Source: Streptacidiphilus anmyonensis (GTDB taxonomy: Bacteria; Actinomycetota; Actinomycetes; Streptomycetales; Streptomycetaceae). Taken from it: a stretch of 64,000 nt of DNA. The DNA is taken from NCBI RefSeq assembly GCF_000787855.1, contig NZ_BBPQ01000001.1, positions 1-64,000 of the forward strand, given 5' to 3'. The notes under the pieces were generated by a model. It was not told the origin of the DNA. It ran no database searches and was given only the letters and a program-made list of their open reading frames with translations. Below are positions 52,343-61,174 of this stretch, one piece after another (the first letter of the stretch is position 1; each line of letters opens with the position of its first letter). A program made the translations under genes and the position numbers.

Positions 52343-52789
52343 GGGACCTCCGTCCGGAACATGACGACGCGGAACATGACGACGACAACGGCGGAGGACC
52401 ACGCACACACGGCCGTGAAGCGGCCGGTCAGACCGCGGACTCCCCCACGAGCACTCGCCGACCGCGGTTAACCCCGACGCGGGGACGCGTGTTCGGCCGA
52501 CGGCACGAAACTACGTCCCACCACCGACACCCAGTCGGCCATCCGGCGCCCTACCACCCGAAGGAGTGAAGCACCACGCAGCACCCACAACCCACGGGAG
52601 TGCGAGGGGCGACAGCCGAAGACCCCGCGCCGTGGGAGCACGCCCCCGGCGGAGGGTCCACCCGGCCCGGCCACGGCATCTCCGCGACCCGGGGAGCACT
52701 CCCCGCCGGGCACAGCGGTCGGCACACAAGACAGGAGCAGGGACGCGGGCACGAGCCACACCGTCCCGACCCGCGCGGCCACCGGCAGG

Positions 52790-52869
52790 CCGGTAGCGGT
52801 CCAGGCCAGTAGCGGTCCAGGCCAGTAGCAGTCCAGGCCAGTAGCAGTCCAGGCCGGTGGCGGTCCAGG
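52790..52869. repeat. 16-bp tandem repeat, five copies
   Basis: Five consecutive copies of CCRGTRGCRGTCCAGG with one to three substitutions between copies; no spacers. Confidence 0.93.
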
Positions 52870-52906
52870 CCGGACCCGGGGACGAGACCGCACCATCCGG
52901 ACCCGC

Positions 52907-53036
52907 GCAGCCCAGGCCCGACCCGCTGCAGCCCAGGCCCGGCCCGTTGCAGCCCAGGCCCGGCCCGTTGCAGCCCCTGCCCGACCCGCTGCAGCCCAGG
53001 CCGCGGGCCGCCTGTTGCAGCCCAGGCCAGGGCCGG
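52907..53036. repeat. 21-bp tandem repeat, about six copies
   Basis: Units of GCAGCCCAGGCCCGGCCCGTT-like sequence (four of exactly 21 bases, one of 26, one partial). The array runs to within a few bases of the hydrolase stop codon. Confidence 0.9.
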
Positions 53037-53042
53037 CCGGTG

Positions 53043-53978
53043 CTACCGGGCCCGGCCGTCGAGCTCCGCCAGGAAGTCCTCGACGCGGGCGGCGACCAGG
53101 GCCGGGAACTCCATCATCGCGACGTGCCCCGCGTGGGGCAGGACCATGAGCCGCGAGTCGGCGAAGGCGCGGCTGGCGCGGCGCGCCATGCGGTAGCCGA
53201 CGAGCTTGTCCTTCAGTCCGTAGACGAGCAGGGTCGGCGCGGTGACCTGCTCCGCCTGGCGCCAGAGCGAGTGCTCGCCACGCTCTGTGTAGGCGCGGAC
53301 GATGCCGCGGGCGCTGCGGGAGAGGACGTCGAGGGCGTAGGGGAGCTGAGCCCGGCGCCGGTACTCGCTGACCATCAGCGCACGGCGCTCGGGCGGGATG
53401 CTGCCGGGGTCGCCGTAGCAGAGCTCCAGCAGAGCCTGGGTCTGGAACTCGAACGATCCGCCGCGCGACGCGCGGCGGATGACGCCGGACGCGCCGGGGA
53501 GCGCGAGCAGGCCCGTCGGCCAGGCGGTGGTCTGCGGCGGGAGCTCGGGGAGGGCCGGGGAGATGAGGGTGAGGCTGCGGACCAGGTCGGGCCGCGTCGC
53601 GGCGAGGCGGGTGGCGACCGCGCCGCCGAGGGAGTTGCCGAAGAGGTGGACGGGGCCGCGGCCGCTGCGTTCGAGGTGGTCGACGACCGCGCGGGTGTGC
53701 GCGTCGAGGGAGAGGTCGCCGTCGTCCGGCGGCGGGGACTGGCCGAATCCGGGCAGGTCGACCGCGTGACCGTCGACGGTGGCGGCCAGTTCGGCCATCA
53801 GCGGTTCCCAGTTGCGGGTGGACCCGCCGAGGCCGTGGACGAACAGCGCGGTCGGCAGTCCGGACCGGCGCGGCGGCTGCGCCTCGGCGTACAGCGGACT
53901 GCCGGGCGCCTGCACCGGGTACAGGGCGTCGCCTCCCGTGGTGGTCTCGGCCTCGAATGTCTCGCGCAGTCCACTCAT
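53043..53978 (-). CDS. Alpha/beta-fold hydrolase
   Basis: 311 residues. Oxyanion segment VHGLGGSTRNW, nucleophile elbow GNSLGG, an acid in LVYGLKDKLV and His in LPHAGHVAMME complete the catalytic triad. A lid-like helical region is at about 150-230. No signal peptide. ATG 53978 was chosen: TAGCAT stands seven bases upstream and there is no ribosome binding site, so the message is probably leaderless, while the longer open frame is antisense shadow. Substrate unknown. Confidence 0.9.
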   Translation of the reverse strand: MSGLRETFEAETTTGGDALYPVQAPGSPLYAEAQPPRRSGLPTALFVHGLGGSTRNWEPLMAELAATVDGHAVDLPGFGQSPPPDDGDLSLDAHTRAVVDHLERSGRGPVHLFGNSLGGAVATRLAATRPDLVRSLTLISPALPELPPQTTAWPTGLLALPGASGVIRRASRGGSFEFQTQALLELCYGDPGSIPPERRALMVSEYRRRAQLPYALDVLSRSARGIVRAYTERGEHSLWRQAEQVTAPTLLVYGLKDKLVGYRMARRASRAFADSRLMVLPHAGHVAMMEFPALVAARVEDFLAELDGRAR

Positions 53979-53985
53979 GGGGACG

Positions 53986-53991
53986 ATGCTA
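53986..53991 (-). promoter_or_regulatory. Putative -10 element, leaderless hydrolase gene
   Basis: TAGCAT on the minus strand, seven bases before ATG 53978. Confidence 0.45.
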
Positions 53992-54057
53992 AGAGGGCGG
54001 TGTCGTGACGGCACCGGAAGCCTTACGCGGACCGAACAGACGTCAGGGAGGCCACCC

Positions 54058-54258
54058 ATGTCCGAGGTCAACGACGCCGCGCTCGACTCCCTGGACGACG
54101 CGGAGGCGGACGAGCGGCCGGAGGTCGAGGCCGACGGTGAGAACGGTGACGAGGAGCCCAAGAGCCTCACTCAGGAGGATGTCGCCCTGGAATCGCCCGA
54201 AGCGGACACCGCCGAACAGAAGGTCGAGGTCCGAATCGACGAAGACGAGTACCGGTGA
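54058..54258 (+). CDS. Small acidic protein, 66 residues
   Basis: Highly acidic, with Glu and Asp making up over a third of residues, and no hydrophobic core, so probably disordered. ATG 54058 has GGGAGG six bases upstream, an optimal site that supports it as a real gene. No recognised family. It is divergent from the hydrolase and about 150 bases before the TetR gene in the same direction. Confidence 0.7.
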   Translation: MSEVNDAALDSLDDAEADERPEVEADGENGDEEPKSLTQEDVALESPEADTAEQKVEVRIDEDEYR

Positions 54259-54295
54259 CGGGATCCTTGTGGAATCCTCACAAGCCTGGGCCGGG

Positions 54296-54338
54296 ACTTT
54301 CGGGTCCGGACCTGCAGTACCAGGCATTACCCGAAAGT
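54296..54338. promoter_or_regulatory. 10-bp inverted repeat before the TetR gene
   Basis: ACTTTCGGGT (54296-54305), 23 bases, ACCCGAAAGT (54329-54338). A -10-like TAGGAT (54338-54343) abuts the right arm. Operator or hairpin for the TetR-family gene. Confidence 0.55.
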
Positions 54339-54404
54339 AGGATGGCCGCAGGCGCCGGGATGACGGACGGCGCCTGTTCGACCAGACGCTGAGTGAGGAG
54401 CACC

Positions 54405-55046
54405 GTGACGGCAATCCAGGACACGGCCGAGCGCCCGCGCGGCACTCGCCTGCCGCGCAGTGCCCGCCGCAACCAGCTGCTGGGCGCCGCGCAGGAGGTC
54501 TTCGTCGCGCAGGGCTACCACGCCGCGGCGATGGACGACATCGCCGAGCGTGCCGGCGTCAGCAAGCCGGTGCTGTACCAGCACTTCCCGGGCAAGCTGG
54601 AGCTCTACCTCGCGCTGCTGGACAAGCACTGCGAGGCCCTCGTCGACGCGATCCGCTCCGCGCTCGAGTCGACCACGGACAACAAGAGCCGCGTGCTGGC
54701 CACCACCGAGGCGTACTTCGCCTACGTCTCCTCGGAGTCGGGCGCGTTCCGCCTGGTCTTCGAATCGGACCTGACCAACGAGGAGGCGGTCCGCGAGCGC
54801 GTCGAGCGCGTCACCCGCGACACGGCCACCCTCGTCAGCAAGGTGATCGCCGAGGACACCGACCTCCCGGAGGAGGAGTCCATGCTCCTCGCCGTCGGCG
54901 TCTGCGGCCTGTGCCAGATCACCGCGCGCTTCTGGCTCGCCCAGGGCGAGACCATCCCGCAGGAGGAGGCGGTGCGGCTGGTCTCCGGCCTGTCGTGGCG
55001 CGGCCTGAAGGGCTTCCCGCTGCACGGCGGGGACGCGGCGCACTGA
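54405..55046 (+). CDS. TetR-family transcriptional regulator
   Basis: 213 residues: N-terminal helix-turn-helix (RRNQLLGAAQEVFVAQGYHA, then MDDIAERAGVSKPVLYQHFPGKLELY) and an all-helical ligand domain. The GTG at 54405 follows GAGGAG by a few bases. Downstream after 125 bases is DUF3107, then, on the other strand, a ferritin-like protein, and next a DEAD-box helicase, a conserved actinobacterial neighbourhood. Ligand unknown. Autoregulation through the inverted repeat upstream is likely. Confidence 0.93.
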   Translation: MTAIQDTAERPRGTRLPRSARRNQLLGAAQEVFVAQGYHAAAMDDIAERAGVSKPVLYQHFPGKLELYLALLDKHCEALVDAIRSALESTTDNKSRVLATTEAYFAYVSSESGAFRLVFESDLTNEEAVRERVERVTRDTATLVSKVIAEDTDLPEEESMLLAVGVCGLCQITARFWLAQGETIPQEEAVRLVSGLSWRGLKGFPLHGGDAAH

Positions 55047-55171
55047 TCGCCCCCTCCCTCGACCGGCCCCGCTCGTCGGCCCGTGGCCGTATGGTGGGGC
55101 CGTACGGCACGTGGCCGGTCGGCCGCGTGTGAACGACGAACGCCTGTGATGGGCCCGGAGGGACGAAAGCC

Positions 55172-55396
55172 GTGGAGGTCAAGATCGGCGTGCAGAACGC
55201 GGCTCGGGAGATCGTTCTCGAGAGCACGCAGACTGCCGACGAGGTCGAGAGCGCTGTCGCCGCTGCGGTGGACGGCGGCAAGCTGCTGAAGCTGACGGAC
55301 GAGCACGGCCGCAAGATCCTGGTCCCGGCCGACCGCCTGGCCTACGTGGAGATCGGCGAGCCGACCCGACAGAAGGTCGGTTTCGGCACGCTCTGA
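55172..55396 (+). CDS. DUF3107 family protein
   Basis: 74-residue protein: MEVKIGVQNAAREIVLES at the start, a helical middle (TADEVESAVAAAVDGG), and ILVPADRLAYVEIGE at the end. These stretches match the DUF3107 family of small actinobacterial proteins of unknown function. GTG 55172 has GGAGGGA about eight bases upstream. It is followed at once by a strong terminator. Confidence 0.92.
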   Translation: MEVKIGVQNAAREIVLESTQTADEVESAVAAAVDGGKLLKLTDEHGRKILVPADRLAYVEIGEPTRQKVGFGTL

Positions 55397-55428
55397 GGCC
55401 ACCTCGCTCTGAGGCGACCGCAACACCG

Positions 55429-55473
55429 GGAACGCCCCGTTCCCCCCGGTCATCGGGGGGAACGGGGCGTTCC
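55429..55473 (+). terminator. Strong terminator after DUF3107
   Basis: Perfect 20-bp stem (55429-55448 with 55454-55473) and loop GTCAT, 33 bases after the stop codon. Confidence 0.85.
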
Positions 55474-55579
55474 GCGTGTCCTGGTATGTCCCGGCCTCGT
55501 TGTGGGTAGGGCTTTCTCGACCGCGTCCACAAGAAGCGCACAGAGAAGCCCGCACCACACCTGCCGGGAGGCCGTGACC

Positions 55580-55852
55580 ATGACCGTCGAGCTGATCGCC
55601 TTCGCGATCGCCGGACTGGCCGTCGGGCTGGGTGCCGTGCTGCTGCTGGGGGACCTGTTCCCGGCGCCTCGGCCGGTGACAGTGCTCACGGGGCTCTGCT
55701 CCGCGCTGCTGCTGGGCGGGGTGGCCCACATCGCGTTCGGCGACGGCCACCCGGTGGAGACGACGGTCTGCGCGATCCTCGGCTCGGTCGCGATGGTCTC
55801 GCTGCTGGCCCGCCCGGACCAGCGGTCAACGCACCACCCCCGGCACGCCTGA
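55580..55852 (+). CDS. Small membrane protein, 90 residues
   Basis: Three hydrophobic segments (about 3-25, 32-50, 58-75) of a small integral membrane protein, with a short basic tail. ATG 55580 lies eight bases after GGGAGG; a GTG two codons earlier is possible. No family recognised, though the composition and ribosome binding site support a real gene. It ends in a convergent gap with the ferritin-like gene. Confidence 0.72.
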   Translation: MTVELIAFAIAGLAVGLGAVLLLGDLFPAPRPVTVLTGLCSALLLGGVAHIAFGDGHPVETTVCAILGSVAMVSLLARPDQRSTHHPRHA

Positions 55853-56066
55853 CCGCCACCCGCCGGACGCCCTGGCGACGGAACGACCCGAACCGGGCAC
55901 CAGGCCGGGCGAAGGCTCCGGGCCCGCCTGGGCCGCAGGGCCCAAGCTCAGGACGCCAAGCCACGCAGCTCGGGCCCACGGCCCGGCGCAGGCACCGGAC
56001 GCGCCTCAGGCCCCCGGATCCGGCCGGGCCATAGGCCGTGACTCAGAACGCGACTCAGGCTGCGAC

Positions 56067-56831
56067 TCAGGACGCGAGGCCCAGGGCCGCCATGCGGCGG
56101 GTGTGCGCCTCGGTGATCCGGTTGAACATCTTGCCGACCTCGACCAGGTCGAAGCCGCGCACCTCGGTACCGCCGATCAGCAGGTTGGACAGCGCGTCGC
56201 GCTCCGCGACGACCCGCTGGGCCTGGCTCAGCGCCTCGCCCATGAGCCGTCGGCCCCACAGGGCCAGCCGTCCCCCGATGCGCGGGTCCGCGGCGATCGC
56301 CTCGCGGACCTTGCCGACCGCGAACTCGGCGTGCCCGGTGTCCGCCATCACGCCGAGCACGAGCTCACGCGTGTCGTCGTCGAGCCGGACCGCGACCTCG
56401 CGGTAGAAGTCCGCGGCGATGGAGTCGCCGACGTACGCCTTGACCAGGCCCTCCTCCCAGTCGGCCGGGGCCGTCATGCGGTGGAAGGACTCCAGCGCCT
56501 CGGCGAAGGGCTGCATCGCCTCGGCGGGGTTCTCGCCGATCCCGGCGAGCCGCTCGCTGAGGACGCGGTAGTGGCCGAACTCGGCGGCCGCCATGCCCGC
56601 CAGCGCCGCCTTGTCCTCCAGGCTGGGGGCGAGCTTGGCGTCCTCGGCCAGCCGCTCGAAGGCACTGAGCTCGCCGTAGGCGAGTGCGCCGAGCAGGTCG
56701 ACCACCGCAGCGCGGTACTGCGGGTCGGCCGAGCACTGCGCCCAGTCCCCGATCGACGGGTACGCCTCGGCCGCTGCGCCGGCCGTCTGCTCGTCCGTCT
56801 CGTCCTGCTTGCCTGCCTCAGGGGTCTCCAT
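56067..56831 (-). CDS. Ferritin-like fold protein (MiaE-like)
   Basis: 254 residues from ATG 56831. The central part is a four-helix ferritin-like domain with Glu/His pairs typical of di-iron sites: YGELSAFERL, AAAEFGHYRVL (E-x-x-H), and MADTGHAEFAV later. The family is the actinobacterial MiaE_2 type beside DUF3107 and the DEAD-box helicase; true MiaE hydroxylates tRNA, but this role is not shown here. TAAGGT is seven bases upstream of ATG 56831 with no ribosome binding site. Confidence 0.88.
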   Translation of the reverse strand: METPEAGKQDETDEQTAGAAAEAYPSIGDWAQCSADPQYRAAVVDLLGALAYGELSAFERLAEDAKLAPSLEDKAALAGMAAAEFGHYRVLSERLAGIGENPAEAMQPFAEALESFHRMTAPADWEEGLVKAYVGDSIAADFYREVAVRLDDDTRELVLGVMADTGHAEFAVGKVREAIAADPRIGGRLALWGRRLMGEALSQAQRVVAERDALSNLLIGGTEVRGFDLVEVGKMFNRITEAHTRRMAALGLAS

Positions 56832-56838
56832 ACGCCGC

Positions 56839-56844
56839 ACCTTA
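56839..56844 (-). promoter_or_regulatory. Putative -10 element, leaderless ferritin-like gene
   Basis: TAAGGT on the minus strand, seven bases before ATG 56831. Confidence 0.45.
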
Positions 56845-56849
56845 GTGGC

Positions 56850-57305
56850 CTTCGGAGGGCACTTGACGCACGAAACCGGGCAGGAACGAGCCCGATGTCG
56901 CCCGCGTCACATGTTCGATCTTCGACTTGACGGTATGGTGGTAGCGAGGCCCGATGTATTTCACGACCATCACGGACGTGATTGAACACCGCGCCTCACG
57001 CACGCGGATGCCCGGTCGGTTGCACGATCGGCTCCGACCGACCCCGCAAGTGGCCGAGCGAGGGCCGCCGCAGACCGCGCCATCGCGGTCCCGCGCCGGG
57101 CCTCCCATGCAGTGCCGCTCACTGCGCCCCGTCGAGTCCGCTCCCCGCGGACACGTCCTGGACGAGCACGTCCTCGGACAGTTAAACGACGTGCCGGCGC
57201 GTGAGGTGGCCGCGAGGCAACCGGTTGCGGTCAGTGTGCCCGTCCCATGACGGGTGCCCGGCCGCCCCGCGCATCGGCCGCACCACATCCGGAAGAGGCA
57301 CAGCC
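56850..57305. other. Long leader/promoter region before the DEAD-box helicase
   Basis: About 450 bases without a supported gene. A TTGACG at 56927-56932 and a TATGGT at 56934-56939 (+ strand) are promoter-like but not properly spaced with each other. A long 5' leader would fit the known autoregulation of DEAD-box helicase genes. Confidence 0.4.
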
Positions 57306-59981
57306 CTGACTACGTTCCGTGAACTCGGGATCCTTCCCGAGACCGCAGAGGCCCTCGAGGCCGTTGGCATCATCACTCCCTTCCCGATCCAGGAGATGAC
57401 CCTCCCGGTCGCCATGACCGGCCACGACGTCATCGGCCAGGCCAAGACCGGCACCGGCAAGACCCTGGGCTTCGGGCTCCCCATCATCGACTCCGTCCGT
57501 GTCGCCGCCGACGTGGACGCCGGCCGCCTCACCGCGGCCGAGCTGCCGACCGCGCCGCAGGCGCTGGTCGTCGTCCCGACGCGCGAGCTGTGCACCCAGG
57601 TCACCAACGACCTGCTGGTCGCCGGCAAGGTCCGCAACGTGCGCGTCCTGTCCATCTACGGCGGTCGCGGCTACGAGACCCAGATCGAGGCGCTGGAGCG
57701 CGGCGTCGACGTCATCGTCGGCACCCCGGGCCGTCTGCTGGACCTGGCCCGCCAGAAGAAGCTCGACCTGTCCGCCGTGCGCACGCTCGTGCTCGACGAG
57801 GCCGACGAGATGCTCGACCTGGGCTTCCTGCCCGACGTCGAGAAGATCATCGACCTGCTCCCGGCGCAGCGGCAGACCATGCTGTTCTCGGCGACGATGC
57901 CGGGCGCGGTCATCAGCCTCGCCCGCCGCTACATGAACCGCCCGACCCACATCCGCGCCACCCAGCCGGACGACCAGGGCGCGACGGTCGCGAACACCTC
58001 GCAGCACATCTACCGTGCGCACTCGCTCGACAAGGTCGAGATGATCGCGCGCATCCTGCAGGCCGAGGGCCGCAACCTGGCGATGATCTTCTGTCGCACC
58101 AAGCGGACCACCGCCGACGTCGCCGAGCAGCTGACCAAGCGCGGCTTCGCGGCCGGCGCGGTCCACGGCGACCTCGGCCAGGGTGCGCGCGAGCAGGCGC
58201 TGCGCGCGTTCCGCAACGGCAAGGTCGACATCCTGGTCTGCACCGACGTCGCCGCCCGCGGCATCGACGTCGAGGGCGTCACGCACGTCATCAACTACCA
58301 GTGCCCCGAGGAAGAGAAGACCTACCTGCACCGCATCGGCCGCACCGGCCGCGCGGGCGCGTCGGGCACCGCCGTCACGCTGGTCGACTGGGACGACATC
58401 CCGCGTTGGCAGCTGATCAACAAGGCGCTGGAGCTGTCGTTCAACGACCCCGAGGAGACGTACTCGTCCTCGGCCCACCTGTACGAGCAGCTGAACATCG
58501 CCCCCGGCACGAAGGGCGTGCTGCCCCGCGCGGAGCGCACCCGTGCCGGTCTCGACGCCGAGGAGATCGAGGACCTGGGCGAGCCCGGTGGCGGTCGTCG
58601 CCGTGGCGCGTCCGCGTCCAAGCCCGCGGGCCGCGGCGAGGGCCGCACCCGGGACCGCGACCGTGACCGCGACGCCGAGCAGGACAGCGAGCGTCCGACC
58701 GGGCGCCGCGAGCGCGACCGCAAGCGTCGCCGCACGCGCGGCGGCCAGGACGCACCTGACGCGGCGGCTTCGGCCGTGACCGAGGGTCAGGCAGCCCCGG
58801 CTGCGCAGCCCGCGCTCGACGAGGCCGCGGAGTCCCTGGACGCGCCCGCGCGCCGTCGTCGTCGCCGCACCCGCAGCGGGGACCAGGCCGAGGTCGCGGC
58901 GGAGGCCGTGGTCGAGGCCGCCGAGGCCGTGGTAGCCGCAGCGGCCGAGTCGATCGTCGAGGCCGCGCCGAGCGTGACGGAGGAGGCTCCGGCTCCGCGC
59001 AAGCGCACCCGGACCGCCAAGAAGACCGTCACCACCGACGCGGCCGAGACCGCCGAGGCCGTCGACACCCTTGAGGTCGTCGAGACTCCGGTCGCCGTCG
59101 AGGAGGCCCCGGCCCCGCGCAAGCGGACGCGTGCGACGCAGAAGACTGTGGCCGAGGCTCCCGTCGTCGAGACCCCGGTGGTCGAGACGGCCGAGACCGC
59201 GGCTCCGGCCCCGGTCGAGGAGGCGCCCGCACCGCGCAAGCGCACCCGCGCCACCAAGAAGGCCGTCGTCGCCGAGGCACCCGCTGCCGTCGTCGCCGAG
59301 GCCGTCGCGCCCGTCGCCGAGGAGACGCCGGCCCCGCGCCGCCGCACCCGCGCGGCCAAGGCCACGGCCGAGGTCGCACCGGAAGCACCCGCCACCGCCG
59401 AGGCCCCCGCCACGGAGGAGGCTCCGGCCCCGCGCAAGCGCACCCGGACCGCCAAGAAGACCGTCACCCCGACGCGGCCGAGACCGCCGAGGCCGTCTGA
59501 GGTCGTCAAGGCTCCGGTCGCCGTCGAGAAGACCCCGGCCCCGGCCTCGGTCGAGCCGGTGGCCGCCGTTGCGGGCGTCGCGCCGCGCAAGCGCCGCCGG
59601 GCGACGTCGGGCGTGACCGACGCCGCCGCCAAGGCCGCAGGGCAGATCGCCCCCCAGGCCGAGGAGGAGGCGCCGGCACCGGTCGAGTCTCCGACGCTCC
59701 CCGCGCCGCGCAAGCGTCGTCGGGCGACGTCGGGCGTGACCGACGCGAGTGCCAGGGCTGCCGAGCGGGTCAGCGTCGCCGCCACCAGGCCCGCCGAGGC
59801 CGAGGTGCCCGCGCAGCGTGGTGAGGCGACGCCGATCGCCGCCGAGGAGGAGCCTCCGAAGCGCAAGCGCCGCAGCGTCCGCCTCGCCGAGGCTGCAGCC
59901 GCGTCCGCCGCGGCGGAGGCGGCCGAGGCCGCGGCGCCCAAGCGCGCCCGCACCAGCAGCCGGGCTCGCACCCGCTCCTGA
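57306..59981 (+). CDS. DEAD-box RNA helicase with long basic Ala/Pro-rich tail
   Basis: About 891 residues if started at CTG 57306, seven bases after AGAGG. Core (1-400): Q motif TTFRELGILPETAEAL...PFPIQ, AKTGTGKT (46-53), PTRELC, TPGRLL, DEAD, SAT, the CTDVAARGIDV segment and HRIGRTGR. The tail (400-891) consists of repeats of EEAPAPRKRTR-x-x-KK and RKRRRATSGVTDA, strongly basic, disordered and likely RNA-binding. Upstream in-frame GTG codons (57201, 57234) lack ribosome binding sites. One tail repeat is out of phase because of two compensating deletions. Likely role: ribosome assembly or mRNA turnover. Confidence 0.9.
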   Translation: MTTFRELGILPETAEALEAVGIITPFPIQEMTLPVAMTGHDVIGQAKTGTGKTLGFGLPIIDSVRVAADVDAGRLTAAELPTAPQALVVVPTRELCTQVTNDLLVAGKVRNVRVLSIYGGRGYETQIEALERGVDVIVGTPGRLLDLARQKKLDLSAVRTLVLDEADEMLDLGFLPDVEKIIDLLPAQRQTMLFSATMPGAVISLARRYMNRPTHIRATQPDDQGATVANTSQHIYRAHSLDKVEMIARILQAEGRNLAMIFCRTKRTTADVAEQLTKRGFAAGAVHGDLGQGAREQALRAFRNGKVDILVCTDVAARGIDVEGVTHVINYQCPEEEKTYLHRIGRTGRAGASGTAVTLVDWDDIPRWQLINKALELSFNDPEETYSSSAHLYEQLNIAPGTKGVLPRAERTRAGLDAEEIEDLGEPGGGRRRGASASKPAGRGEGRTRDRDRDRDAEQDSERPTGRRERDRKRRRTRGGQDAPDAAASAVTEGQAAPAAQPALDEAAESLDAPARRRRRRTRSGDQAEVAAEAVVEAAEAVVAAAAESIVEAAPSVTEEAPAPRKRTRTAKKTVTTDAAETAEAVDTLEVVETPVAVEEAPAPRKRTRATQKTVAEAPVVETPVVETAETAAPAPVEEAPAPRKRTRATKKAVVAEAPAAVVAEAVAPVAEETPAPRRRTRAAKATAEVAPEAPATAEAPATEEAPAPRKRTRTAKKTVTPTRPRPPRPSEVVKAPVAVEKTPAPASVEPVAAVAGVAPRKRRRATSGVTDAAAKAAGQIAPQAEEEAPAPVESPTLPAPRKRRRATSGVTDASARAAERVSVAATRPAEAEVPAQRGEATPIAAEEEPPKRKRRSVRLAEAAAASAAAEAAEAAAPKRARTSSRARTRS

Positions 59982-60025
59982 GCGGTCCGGGACACCTGAG
60001 GCCCACACAGCCTCGAGCGCAGGCA

Positions 60026-60075
60026 GCCGACGGCGCGGCGGGAACCCCTGGCGGGGTTCCCGCCGCGCCGTCGGC
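60026..60075 (+). terminator. Strong terminator after the DEAD-box helicase
   Basis: Perfect 23-bp stem (60026-60048 with 60053-60075) and loop TGGC, 45 bases after the stop codon. Confidence 0.88.
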
Positions 60076-60180
60076 ATGTCGAGGGACGGCAACGCCGCAG
60101 GAGCGCGGAACGACACCTCACGGACATCTCCCCTGGCTAGGCTCGACCTCGCATGCCGCACCGCCAGGAGGTTCCGCCTT

Positions 60181-61065
60181 ATGAGCACACCGCCGTTCCT
60201 CACGTTGCCCGCCTGTGCGCGGAGCGTCCGCCTTCGCACCGCGCGGGGCGAGTTCGCAGCCCTGCACGCCGTGCCCGAGGGGCGGCCGGCGACGGCGTTC
60301 GCGCTGCTGGTGCCCGGATTCACCGGCAGCAAGGAGGACTTCGTCGCGCTGCTGGAACCGCTGGCCGAGGACGGGTTCGAGGTGCTCGCCATCGACCAGC
60401 GGGGGCAGTACGAGACGGGCGGGCCCGACGAGGTCGCCGCGTACGCGCTGGAGGAGTTCAGCCTCGACCTGCTCGCCGTCACGGCGGAACTGCGTGAGCG
60501 GGCCGCCGCGCGCCCCCTGCACCTGGTCGCGCACTCCTTCGCGGGGTACGTCGCGCGGGACGCCGTGCTGCGGGCGACCGGGGCGCCGCTGCCGTGGGCC
60601 TCTCTCACGCTGCTGAGCACGGGACCGGCGGCCATCGGACGCGGCGAGACCGAGCGGGCGAAGCTGCTGCTGGCCGCCCTTCCGGCGATGACGCTGGAGG
60701 AGATCTGGCAGGCGATGCAGGAGATGGACGAGGCGAGCGGCGCGAAGGTCCGACTGGAGCCGGACATCGCGGACTTCATGCACCGGCGCTGGCTGGCGAA
60801 CGTCCCCGGTGCGCTGGCGGCGATGGCGCAGCAGCTGATCTCCGAGCCGGACCGGGTGGACGAGCTGGCGAAGACGGCGCTGCCGAAGCTGGTCCTCTCC
60901 GGGGAGACGGACTACGCCTGGCCGGTGGAGCTTCAGGCGCAGATGGCGCTGAGGCTCTCCGCCGAGCACATCGTCGTGCCCGGCGCCGGTCACTCGCCGA
61001 ACGCGGAGCGGCCCGCGGGGACGGCGGTCTCGCTGTCCGCCTTCTGGACCAACGCCGTCGCCTGA
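60181..61065 (+). CDS. Alpha/beta-fold hydrolase
   Basis: 294 residues: oxyanion region VPGFTGSKEDF, nucleophile elbow AHSFAG, an Asp in LSGETDYAWP, and His in PGAGHSPNAE complete a hydrolase triad. ATG 60181 has AGGAGG nine bases upstream; the long open frame further upstream is shadow of the helicase. A -10-like TAGGCT (60138-60143) would give a short leader. Substrate unknown. A small conserved gene follows in the same direction. Confidence 0.9.
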   Translation: MSTPPFLTLPACARSVRLRTARGEFAALHAVPEGRPATAFALLVPGFTGSKEDFVALLEPLAEDGFEVLAIDQRGQYETGGPDEVAAYALEEFSLDLLAVTAELRERAAARPLHLVAHSFAGYVARDAVLRATGAPLPWASLTLLSTGPAAIGRGETERAKLLLAALPAMTLEEIWQAMQEMDEASGAKVRLEPDIADFMHRRWLANVPGALAAMAQQLISEPDRVDELAKTALPKLVLSGETDYAWPVELQAQMALRLSAEHIVVPGAGHSPNAERPAGTAVSLSAFWTNAVA

Positions 61066-61174
61066 CGTGGCGTCAGGGCGATGGCCTGCGGCGATACGCA
61101 GGTTTAACGGCACGCTAACCGCGGTGCAGCAGGAGCGGCCCACGATGGAACCAGCCAGCAGAAGGGAGAAGTCC

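Larger units (their letters stand above)
52343..53042. other. 700-base gene-free region with two tandem-repeat arrays
   Basis: Upstream of the glycosyltransferase and downstream of the hydrolase gene. The right part is filled by tandem repeats (see next two entries). The left part (52343-52789) is GC-rich without a supported frame and should contain the glycosyltransferase promoter. Confidence 0.6.

Noticed and set aside
52790-53036. CRISPR array
   Set aside because: The repeats are contiguous or nearly so, short and degenerate, without unique spacers, and no cas gene is present.
57231-60779. 1182-codon minus-strand frame opposite the DEAD-box helicase
   Set aside because: Low-complexity Gly/Leu/Arg/Asp product mirroring the helicase; no ribosome binding site and no domain.
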